From positions 1 through 27,647 of the forward strand of contig JBIKLI010000017.1 of assembly GCA_044359885.1 (NCBI GenBank): a stretch of DNA of 27,647 nt, written 5' to 3'. Both the position numbers and the translations under genes were made by a program. Under the pieces are notes generated by a model. The model had not been told where the DNA came from and did no database searches. It saw only the letters and a list, made by a program, of their open reading frames with translations. This document shows, piece by piece, positions 7,436 to 14,300 of this stretch (position 1 is its first letter; the number at the start of each line of letters is the position of its first letter). The stretch is from CAIOSQ01 sp044359885. GTDB taxonomy: Bacteria; Pseudomonadota; Alphaproteobacteria; CACIAM-22H2.

Positions 7436-8137
7436 GTGAGCGAGGCGTTGCTGTCGCCCGCGGAGTGGGAGGCGGTGCGGCTGAGCCTGTCGGTTTCGCT
7501 GCGCGCCATGGCGGTTTCGCTGCTGCCGGCGGTGTTGGTGGCGTGGCTGCTGGCGCGCGGGCGCTTTCCCGGGCGGACGCTGCTGGATGCGCTCGTGCAT
7601 CTGCCCCTGGTCGTGCCGCCGGTGGTTGTCGGCTGGGCGCTGCTGATGCTGTTCGGCGTGCGCGGTCCGATCGGCGCCCCGCTGGCGGAGTGGTTCGGGA
7701 TCCGGCTGGTCTTCACCAGCGAGGCGGCGGCGCTGGCGACCGCGGTCATGTCCTTCCCGCTGATCGTGCGCGCGGTGCGGCTGGGGATCGAGGCGGTCGA
7801 CCCCGGCCTGGAGGCGGCGGCACGGACGCTCGGCGCCGGCCGGCTCGACACCTTCCTGACCGTGACGCTGCCGCTGATGTCGCCGGGCATCCTCGCCGGG
7901 GCGGTGGTGGCCTTCGCGGCCGGGCTGGGCGAGTTCGGCGCCGTGATCACCTTCGCCTCCAACATTCCCGGCGAGACCCAGACGCTGCCGCTGGCGATCT
8001 ACACCGCCACCCAGACGCCGGGCGGCGATGCCACCGCAGCGAAACTGGCCGCCATCTCGTTCACGCTGGCGCTCGGCGGGCTGCTGCTGGCCGAGGCGAT
8101 CGCGCGGCGAATGCACGTCCTGCTCGGCCGCGGCTGA
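7436..8137 (+). CDS. modB: molybdate ABC transporter permease ModB
   Basis: A 233-residue inner-membrane permease, the usual ModB length, with about five hydrophobic segments. The EAA loop is at 126-146 (EAAARTLGAG followed by VTLP). GEFGAVITFASN (165-176) and PGETQTLPLAIYT (178-190) are specific signatures of ModB and related molybdate/tungstate permeases. The start is GTG at 7436, chosen because GGGAGG lies five bases upstream. A 12-codon reading frame (ATG 7401, with its own GGAGGGAGAGG) ends in a TGA overlapping this GTG by 3 nt. The stop overlaps the modC start by one base. It would transport molybdate, but no modA lies next to it. Confidence 0.9.
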   Translation: MSEALLSPAEWEAVRLSLSVSLRAMAVSLLPAVLVAWLLARGRFPGRTLLDALVHLPLVVPPVVVGWALLMLFGVRGPIGAPLAEWFGIRLVFTSEAAALATAVMSFPLIVRAVRLGIEAVDPGLEAAARTLGAGRLDTFLTVTLPLMSPGILAGAVVAFAAGLGEFGAVITFASNIPGETQTLPLAIYTATQTPGGDATAAKLAAISFTLALGGLLLAEAIARRMHVLLGRG

Positions 8138-9234
8138 TGCTGTCGGTGGCCATCGCGCATCGCTTCGCCGAGGGCGGCTTCGCCCTCGATGTCGCGTTCG
8201 AGGTGCCGGCCACCGGGGTCACGGCGCTGTTCGGCCCATCGGGCTGCGGCAAGTCGACGATCCTGTCGGCCGTGGCGGGTCTGATGCGTCCGCAGGCGGG
8301 GCGGATCCGCCGGGCCGGGGAGGCGCTGTTCGACGCGGCTGCCGGGGTCTTCGTCCCGCCGGAGCGGCGGCGCTGCGGCGTGGTGTTCCAGGACGCGCGG
8401 CTCTTTCCCCATCTCAGCGTCGGCGCCAATCTGCGCTACGGCCTGTCGCGCGCGCCCGCCGGTGCCGCCGGTCCGGATTTCGACGAGGTCGTCGCCCTGC
8501 TGGGGCTGGAAGCGCTGCTCGGCCGGCGGCCGGGCCGGCTGTCCGGCGGCGAGCGCCAGCGCGTGGCCCTCGGCCGCGCCCTGCTGGCGCGGCCGCTGCT
8601 GCTGCTGATGGACGAGCCGCTGGCGGCGCTCGACCTGGCGCGCAAGACCGAGGTGCTGCCGTTCCTGGCGCGACTGCGCGCGCGGGCCGGGGTGCCCATC
8701 CTCTACGTCACCCATGCACTCGACGAGGTCGACGCCCTCGCCGACACCCTGGTGCTGCTCGAGGCGGGACGGGTCGTGGCCGCCGGTCCGGTCGAGGCCC
8801 TGGCCGCGCGCACCGATCTGCCGCTGGCGGCGCGCCGCGATGCGGGCGTGCTGATCGGCTGCGTCGTCGCCGGCCATGACCCGGCGCGCGGTCTCACGCG
8901 TCTCGACTTCGACGGCGGCTCCTTCCTGGTGACGCTGCGCCCGGAGACGGCGGCCGGCAGCGCCGGGCGCGTGCGCGTGCGGGCCCGCGACGTTTCGGTG
9001 GCGATCGCGCCGCCTGATGGTCTGTCGGTGCAGAACGTGCTGCCCGCGACCCTGGCCGGCATCCAGGCCGGGCCCTCGCCGCACGAGGTCTTCGTGCGCC
9101 TCGCCGTGGGCCCGACGATCCTGCTCGCGCGCGTCACCCGCGACAGCGTCGCGCGCCTCGCCCTGCGCCCCGGCCAGCCGGTCTGGGCGGTCGTCAAGGC
9201 CGCGGGCTTCGGCTTCGGAACCGCGCCGCCCTAG
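8137..9234 (+). CDS. modC: molybdate ABC transporter ATP-binding protein ModC
   Basis: A 365-residue ATPase, full length for ModC. Walker A GPSGCGKST is at 33-41, Q-loop Q85 (VVFQDARLFPHLSV), signature LSGGE at 135-139, Walker B LLLLMDE at 154-160 and switch histidine 193. After the ATPase domain, about 295-355 is a Mop/TOBE domain that begins SVQNVLPATLAGI (297-309), the oxyanion-binding module typical of ModC and absent from SsuB-type ATPases. The ATG overlaps the modB stop by one base (TGATG). It drives molybdate import, and the Mop domain may give feedback inhibition by bound molybdate, as known for the family. Confidence 0.92.
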   Translation: MLSVAIAHRFAEGGFALDVAFEVPATGVTALFGPSGCGKSTILSAVAGLMRPQAGRIRRAGEALFDAAAGVFVPPERRRCGVVFQDARLFPHLSVGANLRYGLSRAPAGAAGPDFDEVVALLGLEALLGRRPGRLSGGERQRVALGRALLARPLLLLMDEPLAALDLARKTEVLPFLARLRARAGVPILYVTHALDEVDALADTLVLLEAGRVVAAGPVEALAARTDLPLAARRDAGVLIGCVVAGHDPARGLTRLDFDGGSFLVTLRPETAAGSAGRVRVRARDVSVAIAPPDGLSVQNVLPATLAGIQAGPSPHEVFVRLAVGPTILLARVTRDSVARLALRPGQPVWAVVKAAGFGFGTAPP

Positions 9235-9265
9235 CGAGTGCGTCCGGCATCTGTCGCGCGGATCA

Positions 9266-9280
9266 GCGGCCCGAGGCCGC
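9266..9280. terminator. weak hairpin between convergent modC and LysM genes
   Basis: GCGGCC (9266-9271) and GGCCGC (9275-9280) pair around the 3-nt loop CGA in the 147-nt gap between the modC stop and the end of the LysM-protein gene. No T-run follows on either strand. It could stall transcription from both sides, but short GC palindromes are common in this DNA. I see nothing else in 9235-9381. Confidence 0.3.
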
Positions 9281-9381
9281 GATGTCCGCGCGCCGGTGGC
9301 CGCGTGGCGCCTCGGTGTTTCGTCCCCTGGCCCGGCGGCGATGCGAACCCGACGCCGTGCGGGTCAGCGACGCCGTTCCGG

Positions 9382-10146
9382 TCATCTCCAGTTTCGGCCG
9401 CGTCTGCGGACCTGGTCCAGTTCGACCTCCGAGAGCCCGCCGATGTTCGGGATCCTGAGTTTCTGCCCAGGCGAGATGACGTTGGGATTGCCGCCGATGA
9501 TGGCCTTGTTCGCGTCGTAGATGACCGGCCACAGCAGCATCGGTTCCCGTTTCGACCTGTAGGTGTGCGAAGCGATGCTGGAGAGCGAGTCGCCACGCAC
9601 CACCGTGTGGTGCTCCGCATCCTTCGGCGTCGCAGGGGCGCGTGTCGCGCCGGGGGGCGGCACGCCCGGGGTCGTTCCGGGCTGAAAGCCGGGGATCGGT
9701 TTCGTGTTGCTGAGGCCTGCATGCGGCCAGAAATATGTCGGCTGTCCATTGTACATGTTCTGGATGTCGAGATCGGCCCAGAAATTCCGGGGCTCCTTCG
9801 GGCGCGACGCGGCGGCCGTCCAGCTGTCCAGTTCCTCCAGACCGATCCGCGCCTTCTGATCGGTCAATCGGACATGGCCGCCGCGGACCTTGAACCAAGC
9901 GTTGGCGCGGGGCGCCATGACGGGCATCGTGGGCATCAGCAGGATGCCGGGATCGGCGGGTCTCACGTCGTCGACGTCGTTCTTGGCCGGGTCGGTCGAC
10001 CGGCCCGGTTCGACCGGGAACGCGAAGAACACCCCCGGCTGGTCGGAGACGGCGGCCCATACCCGTCGCGAGGAGCGGTTTTCGACCCAACCGCGGGTCT
10101 TTGCGTCGGTCGTCTTCGGCTCTTCCCGTATTTCACCACTTTCCAC
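9382..10146 (-). CDS. LysM-domain protein of unknown function
   Basis: A 254-residue protein if started at the GTG at 10146. Residues about 179-235 are a LysM motif: HHTVVRGDSLSSIA, then WPVIYDANK, NPNVISPGQKLRIPNI. LysM binds N-acetylglucosamine polymers such as peptidoglycan. Before it are a proline-rich linker (145-175) and an unrecognised 140-residue region containing several Trp and Tyr. No signal peptide or membrane helix is visible, which is odd for a wall-binding protein; LysM proteins of this kind also occur in phage tails and contractile injection systems. The reading frame stays open far upstream on the opposite strand of the dehydrogenase, so the start is uncertain. The gene stands alone, divergent from that dehydrogenase. 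Confidence 0.7.
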   Translation of the reverse strand: MESGEIREEPKTTDAKTRGWVENRSSRRVWAAVSDQPGVFFAFPVEPGRSTDPAKNDVDDVRPADPGILLMPTMPVMAPRANAWFKVRGGHVRLTDQKARIGLEELDSWTAAASRPKEPRNFWADLDIQNMYNGQPTYFWPHAGLSNTKPIPGFQPGTTPGVPPPGATRAPATPKDAEHHTVVRGDSLSSIASHTYRSKREPMLLWPVIYDANKAIIGGNPNVISPGQKLRIPNIGGLSEVELDQVRRRGRNWR

Positions 10147-10290
10147 GATGCGGCAAGTGCAGACCCACCGCAACCGGCCGCGTCGCCGGCGCCAGGCTGG
10201 CGTGGCCGTTGCGCCTCGTGGCACTGTGGGATCGATCGATGCCGCGGGCGCGCTTTCGTCCGCGGTCCCCTCGCGCGCGGAGAGCCCCGC

Positions 10291-11274
10291 ATGACACCGA
10301 CGCTGGCCGTCACCTTCGAACTGACCCAGGAGGGGCGGGACGTGATCGCCGGCGCGCTGGATGGCGCGGCCGGGATCATCTCTCTCGCCGGGCTCGACGA
10401 TGCCGGGCGCGCCGATGCGCTGGCCGGGGCGCGGGTGGTGCTGTCCCGCAATCCGTCGCGCGAGCTGACGACCGGGGAGCGGGCGTTGCTGTCGCAGGCG
10501 GCGCTGATCCAGCTGATCCCGGCCGGCATCGACTTCATTCCGATCGGCGACCTGCCGGCGGGCGTGCCGGTGGCGAACAACGCCGGAGCCTATGCGCAGC
10601 CCATGGCCGAGCACGGGCTGGCGATGATCCTGGCGGCGGCCAAGCGCCTGCTGGCCGAGCATCGCGCGATGGAGGGCGGTGCGTTCAACCAGCAGATCCC
10701 CAACCGCATGGTCGCGGGCATGACCTGCGGCATTTTCGGCTTCGGGGCGATCGGCCGCGCCACGGCACGGCTGCTGCGTGGCTTCGGCGCCCATATCCGG
10801 GCCGTGAACCGCAGCGGGCGCAGCGACGAGCCGGTCGACTGGATCGGCACGACGACCCAGCTCGGCGCGCTGCTGCCCCTGTGCGACGTGCTGGTGATCG
10901 CCGCGCCGCTGACCCGCGCCACGCATGGGCTGCTGGGCGCACGCGAGCTGGCGGCGATGAAGCCGGATGCGATCCTGGTCAATCTCGCGCGCGGCGAGAT
11001 CATCGACGAGGCGGCGCTGTTCGCGCATCTGCGGGCCCATCCGCGCTTCACCGCCTGCATCGACGCATGGTGGGTGGAGCCGGTGCGCCACGGCATGTTC
11101 CGCATGGATCAGCCATTCCTGTCTTTGCCCAACGTCATCGCCTCGCCGCACAATTCCGCCTCGGTGCCGGACACGCTGCCGGCCGCGCTGCGCAGCGCCG
11201 CGCTCAACTGCCGGCGCGCGCTGCTGGGCGAACCGGTGCTCAACATCGTGGGACCGGAGGACCGGTATCTGTGA
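10291..11274 (+). CDS. D-isomer-specific 2-hydroxyacid dehydrogenase, NAD-dependent
   Basis: A 327-residue cytoplasmic oxidoreductase. The nucleotide-binding Rossmann motif GFGAIGRATARLL begins at 150. The catalytic triad of the family is in place: Arg234 in NLARGEIID, Glu263 in WWVEPV and His287 in ASPHNSA. The enzyme would reversibly oxidise a D-2-hydroxyacid, or reduce a 2-ketoacid, with NAD(P). WWVEP where most members have DVFxxEP, and the short N-terminal domain, suggest a distinct subfamily with unknown substrate. The ATG at 10291 is the first one in frame at the start of the conserved region; no strong Shine-Dalgarno is seen. The 144-nt gap to the divergent LysM gene (10147-10290) shows no convincing promoter. 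Confidence 0.88.
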   Translation: MTPTLAVTFELTQEGRDVIAGALDGAAGIISLAGLDDAGRADALAGARVVLSRNPSRELTTGERALLSQAALIQLIPAGIDFIPIGDLPAGVPVANNAGAYAQPMAEHGLAMILAAAKRLLAEHRAMEGGAFNQQIPNRMVAGMTCGIFGFGAIGRATARLLRGFGAHIRAVNRSGRSDEPVDWIGTTTQLGALLPLCDVLVIAAPLTRATHGLLGARELAAMKPDAILVNLARGEIIDEAALFAHLRAHPRFTACIDAWWVEPVRHGMFRMDQPFLSLPNVIASPHNSASVPDTLPAALRSAALNCRRALLGEPVLNIVGPEDRYL

Positions 11275-11276
11275 GC

Positions 11277-11306
11277 GACCCGGCGCCACGAACGGCGCGG
11301 CGGGTC
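11277..11306. terminator. bulged hairpin between convergent genes
   Basis: GACCCG (11277-11282) plus GCGCC (11283-11287) pair with GGCGC (11294-11298) and CGGGTC (11301-11306). The loop is ACGAAC and there is a GG bulge, giving 11 pairs. It fills almost exactly the 30-nt gap between the dehydrogenase stop and the stop of the convergent frameshifted gene. No T-tract follows, so it may be a two-way pause or Rho-assisted terminator, or an mRNA end stabiliser. Confidence 0.45.
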
Positions 11307-12155
11307 AGGATCCAGGTTTCGGCGGCTCGCCCTTGGCGCCGGGCTTGGTCCGGACTGTCATGCGCCAGGGTCCCTTGACGATCTGCGCCGGGCCGCGCGG
11401 CTCCTCGTCCTCGTCGGGCGGGTATCCGGAGAGGATGGCCTCCCAGCGCCTCGCGATGGCAGCGTCCCGGCGTTCCAGCTGCAGCTGCCGTTTCCCGATC
11501 GCCGCGTACCAGGCCGCGTCGTCGGCAAAGGCCTCGCGGTCCGGCGGCACGAGTCGTGGCCGGTCGACGACGTTTTCCTGGATGAATCGCTCGATCGCAC
11601 GGCGCAACGCCGTCTTGCCGCGCCCGCCGACCCCGACGCTGGCTGCGATGCGCGCGGCGTGATGCGCCTTGGGGCGACCGAGGGACTCCCACAGATGCGT
11701 CGCCGCCATCAGCAGGCCGGCGGCACCATGGTCGTCGCGCAGCGCGATCAGGAAGCCCCGGCGGCCCTCCGCCGTCGACAGCCGGTACTCGTCGAGCGGC
11801 AGCGGGGCGGGACCTCGTCGAAGCGGGGCCCCGCCTCCGGCTTCGGTTCGGCGTCCGCCGGCTCGGGCGGCGCGGCCATGGCCCGCGATGCGTCCTCCGG
11901 ATCGGCGTCGCCATCGAGAAGGAAGGCATCGGCGTCCTTCGGCACGAAATGCCGCAGCTTCTCCAGCATCTCGCGTGCCTGGCGCAATTCGCTTTCCAGC
12001 TCGACGCGTCGTGCGCGCGTGACCTGGTGGCGGGCGAGCCCCACGAGGACGGCGCAGATCCGCCCGCGCCGCTCGATGCCGATCGGCTCGGACTGCGCTT
12101 CGTCGAGCAGCCGGTCGAAATCGACCTTCGCGTCGGTGATGTGATGGCGTCGCAT
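11305..12155 (-). pseudogene. frameshifted gene: Phd/YefM-like N-terminus with unrecognised C-terminal domain
   Basis: Two coding stretches in different frames join naturally. The first, from the ATG at 12155 (115 residues to 11811), starts MRRHHITDAKVDFDRLL and continues EPIGIERRGRICAVLVG, which resembles Phd/YefM antitoxins that bind DNA and neutralise a toxin. A charged helical stretch (50-70) and a linker follow. The second, about 168 residues from 11811 to 11305, begins PAPLPLDEYRLSTAEG, has no start codon near its beginning and is not recognised. Adding one base to the CCC run (plus-strand ggg 11809-11811) would restore a continuous 283-residue protein. Either the gene is broken or the base was lost in sequencing. 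TTG at 12164 is an alternative start. No toxin gene is adjacent. Confidence 0.6.
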
Positions 12156-12244
12156 GGCGCCCAATCTTCACCGCCGGGGCCTTCCGTCGCGCGGATCGAA
12201 CGGCGCGGGGGCCAGGATGCTGGCGCCCGCGCGTCGCAGCCGCC

Positions 12245-12652
12245 ATGCTCAGCGACGTGACCCTGGAAACGATCTTCCGAATCCTGGCGCTCAGCGTCGC
12301 GCTGGCGGGCGCCGAAACGCTCCATGGAATCCTCCGCATGACCGTCGTGGCGCCGCGCCTTGGCGCGACGCGGGCCGTCAGGCTGGCGGCGTTCTCGGGC
12401 ACCGCGCTCGCCTTCGCGGTCTGCTGGGTCATGGTGCCGCCGATCGGGCTCGCGGGCGGCGGCGCGCATCTGGCGCTCGGGGTCTGGCTGGCGCTGTTCA
12501 TGGCCGGCTACGACATCGCCCTCGGACGTTTCCTGCTGCGGCGGCCATGGGCGGTCGTGATGCGCGACTTCGACCCGCGCGGCGGCAACCTGCTGGCCTT
12601 TGCGCTGGCGGCGCTCGCCTGCCTGCCGTGGCTCGTCTTCGCGCTGCGCTGA
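12245..12652 (+). CDS. small four-helix membrane protein, unknown function
   Basis: A 135-residue hydrophobic protein with four likely transmembrane segments at about 9-27, 45-66, 74-92 and 113-133. Positive residues in the loops (RPWAVVMRDFDPRG before the last helix) are consistent with ordinary inner-membrane topology. A glutamate and histidine sit inside the first helix (AGAETLHGILR). I do not recognise the family. It is divergent from the frameshifted gene across about 90 nt. An 85-nt gap precedes the TRAP operon; the AT-rich patch GATTTGTTAAGTA there (12689-12701) may belong to the TRAP promoter, but no clear -35/-10 pair can be fitted. Strong GC3 bias supports real coding. Confidence 0.65.
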   Translation: MLSDVTLETIFRILALSVALAGAETLHGILRMTVVAPRLGATRAVRLAAFSGTALAFAVCWVMVPPIGLAGGGAHLALGVWLALFMAGYDIALGRFLLRRPWAVVMRDFDPRGGNLLAFALAALACLPWLVFALR

Positions 12653-12737
12653 CGCCGCGGCCGATGGATGCTTTCGCCGGTGTCGGGGATTTGTTAAGTA
12701 GCGGGCCAGTCGAAGCGTTCCCCTCGGGAGGAAAGAA

Positions 12738-13736
12738 ATGAACGTCACGCTCAACCGTCGTCCCTTCATGCGCGGTCTGGGGGCCGCCGTGCTGTCCGGT
12801 GCCGCCGCCTCGCGCGCCGCCGCGCAGGCGCCGATCACGTTGCGCATGTCGACGCCCGCCACGCCGACCGACCAGCGCTCGGTCGCGCTGGCCGAGGTCT
12901 TCGGCCCGGCGGTCAAGGATTTCGCGACCTACCAGCCGCACTACAACTCGACCCTGTTCAAGCAGGGCACCGAGCTGGAGGCGATCGCACGCGGCAACCT
13001 GGAAATGTCGATCACCTCGGCGCAGGAACTGGCGACGATCTTCCCGCAATGGTCGATCTTCACCGCCGGCTATCTGCTGCGCGACGCCGACCACCAGAAG
13101 AAGGTGTTCGCCAGCCCGATCATGGACGAGCTCAAGAAGCCCGTGGAAGACCGGCTCGGCGTCAAGCTTCTGTCGGTGATGTATCTCGGCCGCCGCCAGC
13201 TCAATCTTCGCACCGAGAAGGAGATCCGCCGTCCGGAGGATCTCGCCGGGCTCAAGCTGCGCATGCCGAACACCGAGGCGTGGCTGTTCCTCGGCACGGC
13301 GCTCGGCGCCAATCCCCTGCCGCTGGCCTTCACCGAGATCTACACCGCGCTGCAGACCGGCGCCGTCGACGGTCAGGACAATCCGCTGCCGACCAACCGG
13401 GACTCCAAGTTCTACGAGGTCACCAAGCAGATCGTGCTGACCAGCCACCTGGTCGACCAGAACTACATCGCGTTCTCCAAGCGGGTCTGGGATCGCCTGA
13501 CCCCGGCCCAGCGCGAGATCGTGCAGAAGGCCGCGGACGACGCGTCCGAACTCGGCCGCCAGCGCCAGCTCAAGCTCGAGGCCGAACTGGAGGCCTATTT
13601 CAAGGAACGCGGCCTGAAGGTCTACGCGCCCGACGTCGAAGCGTTCCGCACCCGGGTCCAGCGCATGTACCTGGAGTCGCGGTTCGCTCGCGACTGGCCC
13701 GCGGGCATGGTCGAGAAGATCAACGCGATCCGGTAA
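12738..13736 (+). CDS. dctP: TRAP transporter substrate-binding protein, DctP family
   Basis: A 332-residue periplasmic binding protein. The N-terminus NRRPFMRGLGAAVLSGAAA has a twin-arginine-like motif followed by a hydrophobic stretch and a cut near AAAQAP (about 30), so Tat or Sec export is expected. DctP hallmarks are the Arg-containing segment LAGLKLRMPN, which in the family salt-bridges the ligand carboxylate, followed by FTEIYTALQTGAVDGQDNPL. Ligands of this family are organic or sugar acids; the exact one is unknown. GGGAGGAAAGAA before the ATG is the strongest ribosome site in the window and fixes the start. It is followed by a GC hairpin and the two membrane subunit genes. Confidence 0.92.
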   Translation: MNVTLNRRPFMRGLGAAVLSGAAASRAAAQAPITLRMSTPATPTDQRSVALAEVFGPAVKDFATYQPHYNSTLFKQGTELEAIARGNLEMSITSAQELATIFPQWSIFTAGYLLRDADHQKKVFASPIMDELKKPVEDRLGVKLLSVMYLGRRQLNLRTEKEIRRPEDLAGLKLRMPNTEAWLFLGTALGANPLPLAFTEIYTALQTGAVDGQDNPLPTNRDSKFYEVTKQIVLTSHLVDQNYIAFSKRVWDRLTPAQREIVQKAADDASELGRQRQLKLEAELEAYFKERGLKVYAPDVEAFRTRVQRMYLESRFARDWPAGMVEKINAIR

Positions 13737-13753
13737 CGCCCCAGTCCAGGGCT

Positions 13754-13783
13754 GCGCCCCGCCGTTCCGTGCCGGCGGGGCGC
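13754..13783 (+). other. strong intercistronic stem-loop between dctP and dctQ
   Basis: GCGCCCCGCCG (13754-13764) and CGGCGGGGCGC (13773-13783) are perfectly complementary 11-base arms with an 8-nt loop. The hairpin lies in the 66-nt gap after the binding-protein stop and is followed by TTCAACAC, not a U-tract. It probably protects the 3' end of the dctP message or attenuates read-through, giving more binding protein than permease. Confidence 0.65.
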
Positions 13784-13802
13784 TTCAACACGGAGATCGG
13801 CC

Positions 13803-14300
13803 TTGCGCGCGATCGCCCGCTGGCTCCAGTCGAGGGCCGAGAACTTCGCCGTATTCCTGATGTCCGCGATGTTCGCGGCCTTCGTCATCCAGGTGTTCAT
13901 GCGCTATGCGGTCAACCGGCCGGTGGCGTGGACACTGGAGGTCTGCCTGACCGCCTGGCTCTGGCTGGTCCTTTGGGGCGGCGCCTTCGTCGTCAAGGAC
14001 CGCGACCACGTGAAGTTCGACATCGTCTATGTCGCGATGCGCGAGCGCGGCCGTCGCGTGCTGGCCCTGGTCTCGGCCTTGGCGATCCTGGCGGGGTTCG
14101 TGGTCTCCCTGCCGGGCGCGCTGGACTACATCACCTTCTATTCGCTGAAGTCGAGCGTCAGCCTGCGCATCAGGCTGGACATCGTCTTCAGCGTCTATGC
14201 GATCTTCGCGGTGGCGGTCATCGTTCGCTACGCTTGGCGCGTCGCCGCCCTGGTGCGCGGCGTGCCGACCGCGGTCCTCGACGGGGAGCCCCGGACTTGA
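13803..14300 (+). CDS. dctQ: TRAP transporter small permease, DctQ family
   Basis: A 165-residue inner-membrane protein with four hydrophobic segments (about 15-33, 47-65, 82-102, 128-148), the DctQ layout. RPVAWTLEVCLTAWLWLVLWGGAFVVK and the following RDHVKFDIV match the conserved E-x-x-x-x-x-x-x-x-W and HVKFD features of the family. The start is TTG at 13803 with GGAG ten bases upstream; no better codon is available in frame. Its end overlaps the dctM start by 4 nt (TTGA). It pairs with DctM to form the sodium-coupled TRAP membrane complex. Confidence 0.88.
   Translation: MRAIARWLQSRAENFAVFLMSAMFAAFVIQVFMRYAVNRPVAWTLEVCLTAWLWLVLWGGAFVVKDRDHVKFDIVYVAMRERGRRVLALVSALAILAGFVVSLPGALDYITFYSLKSSVSLRIRLDIVFSVYAIFAVAVIVRYAWRVAALVRGVPTAVLDGEPRT

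Noticed and set aside
9231..9749. Minus-strand frame of 172 codons overlapping the LysM gene
   Set aside because: Its translation is Arg/Ser-rich with no motif, while the overlapping frame contains a clear LysM domain.
10231..10240. ATCGATCGAT palindrome in the divergent gap before the 2-hydroxyacid dehydrogenase
   Set aside because: It is a short simple repeat of GATC with no second site or promoter element around it.
11801..11820. Programmed ribosomal frameshift in the Phd-like gene
   Set aside because: No typical slippery heptamer or convincing downstream structure is visible; a lost base in the CCC run is simpler.
11748..12164. Treating the Phd-like segment as a complete stand-alone antitoxin gene
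   Set aside because: After about residue 115 its frame turns into Arg/Ser-rich shadow sequence, while coding quality continues in the neighbouring frame, which fits one frameshifted gene better.
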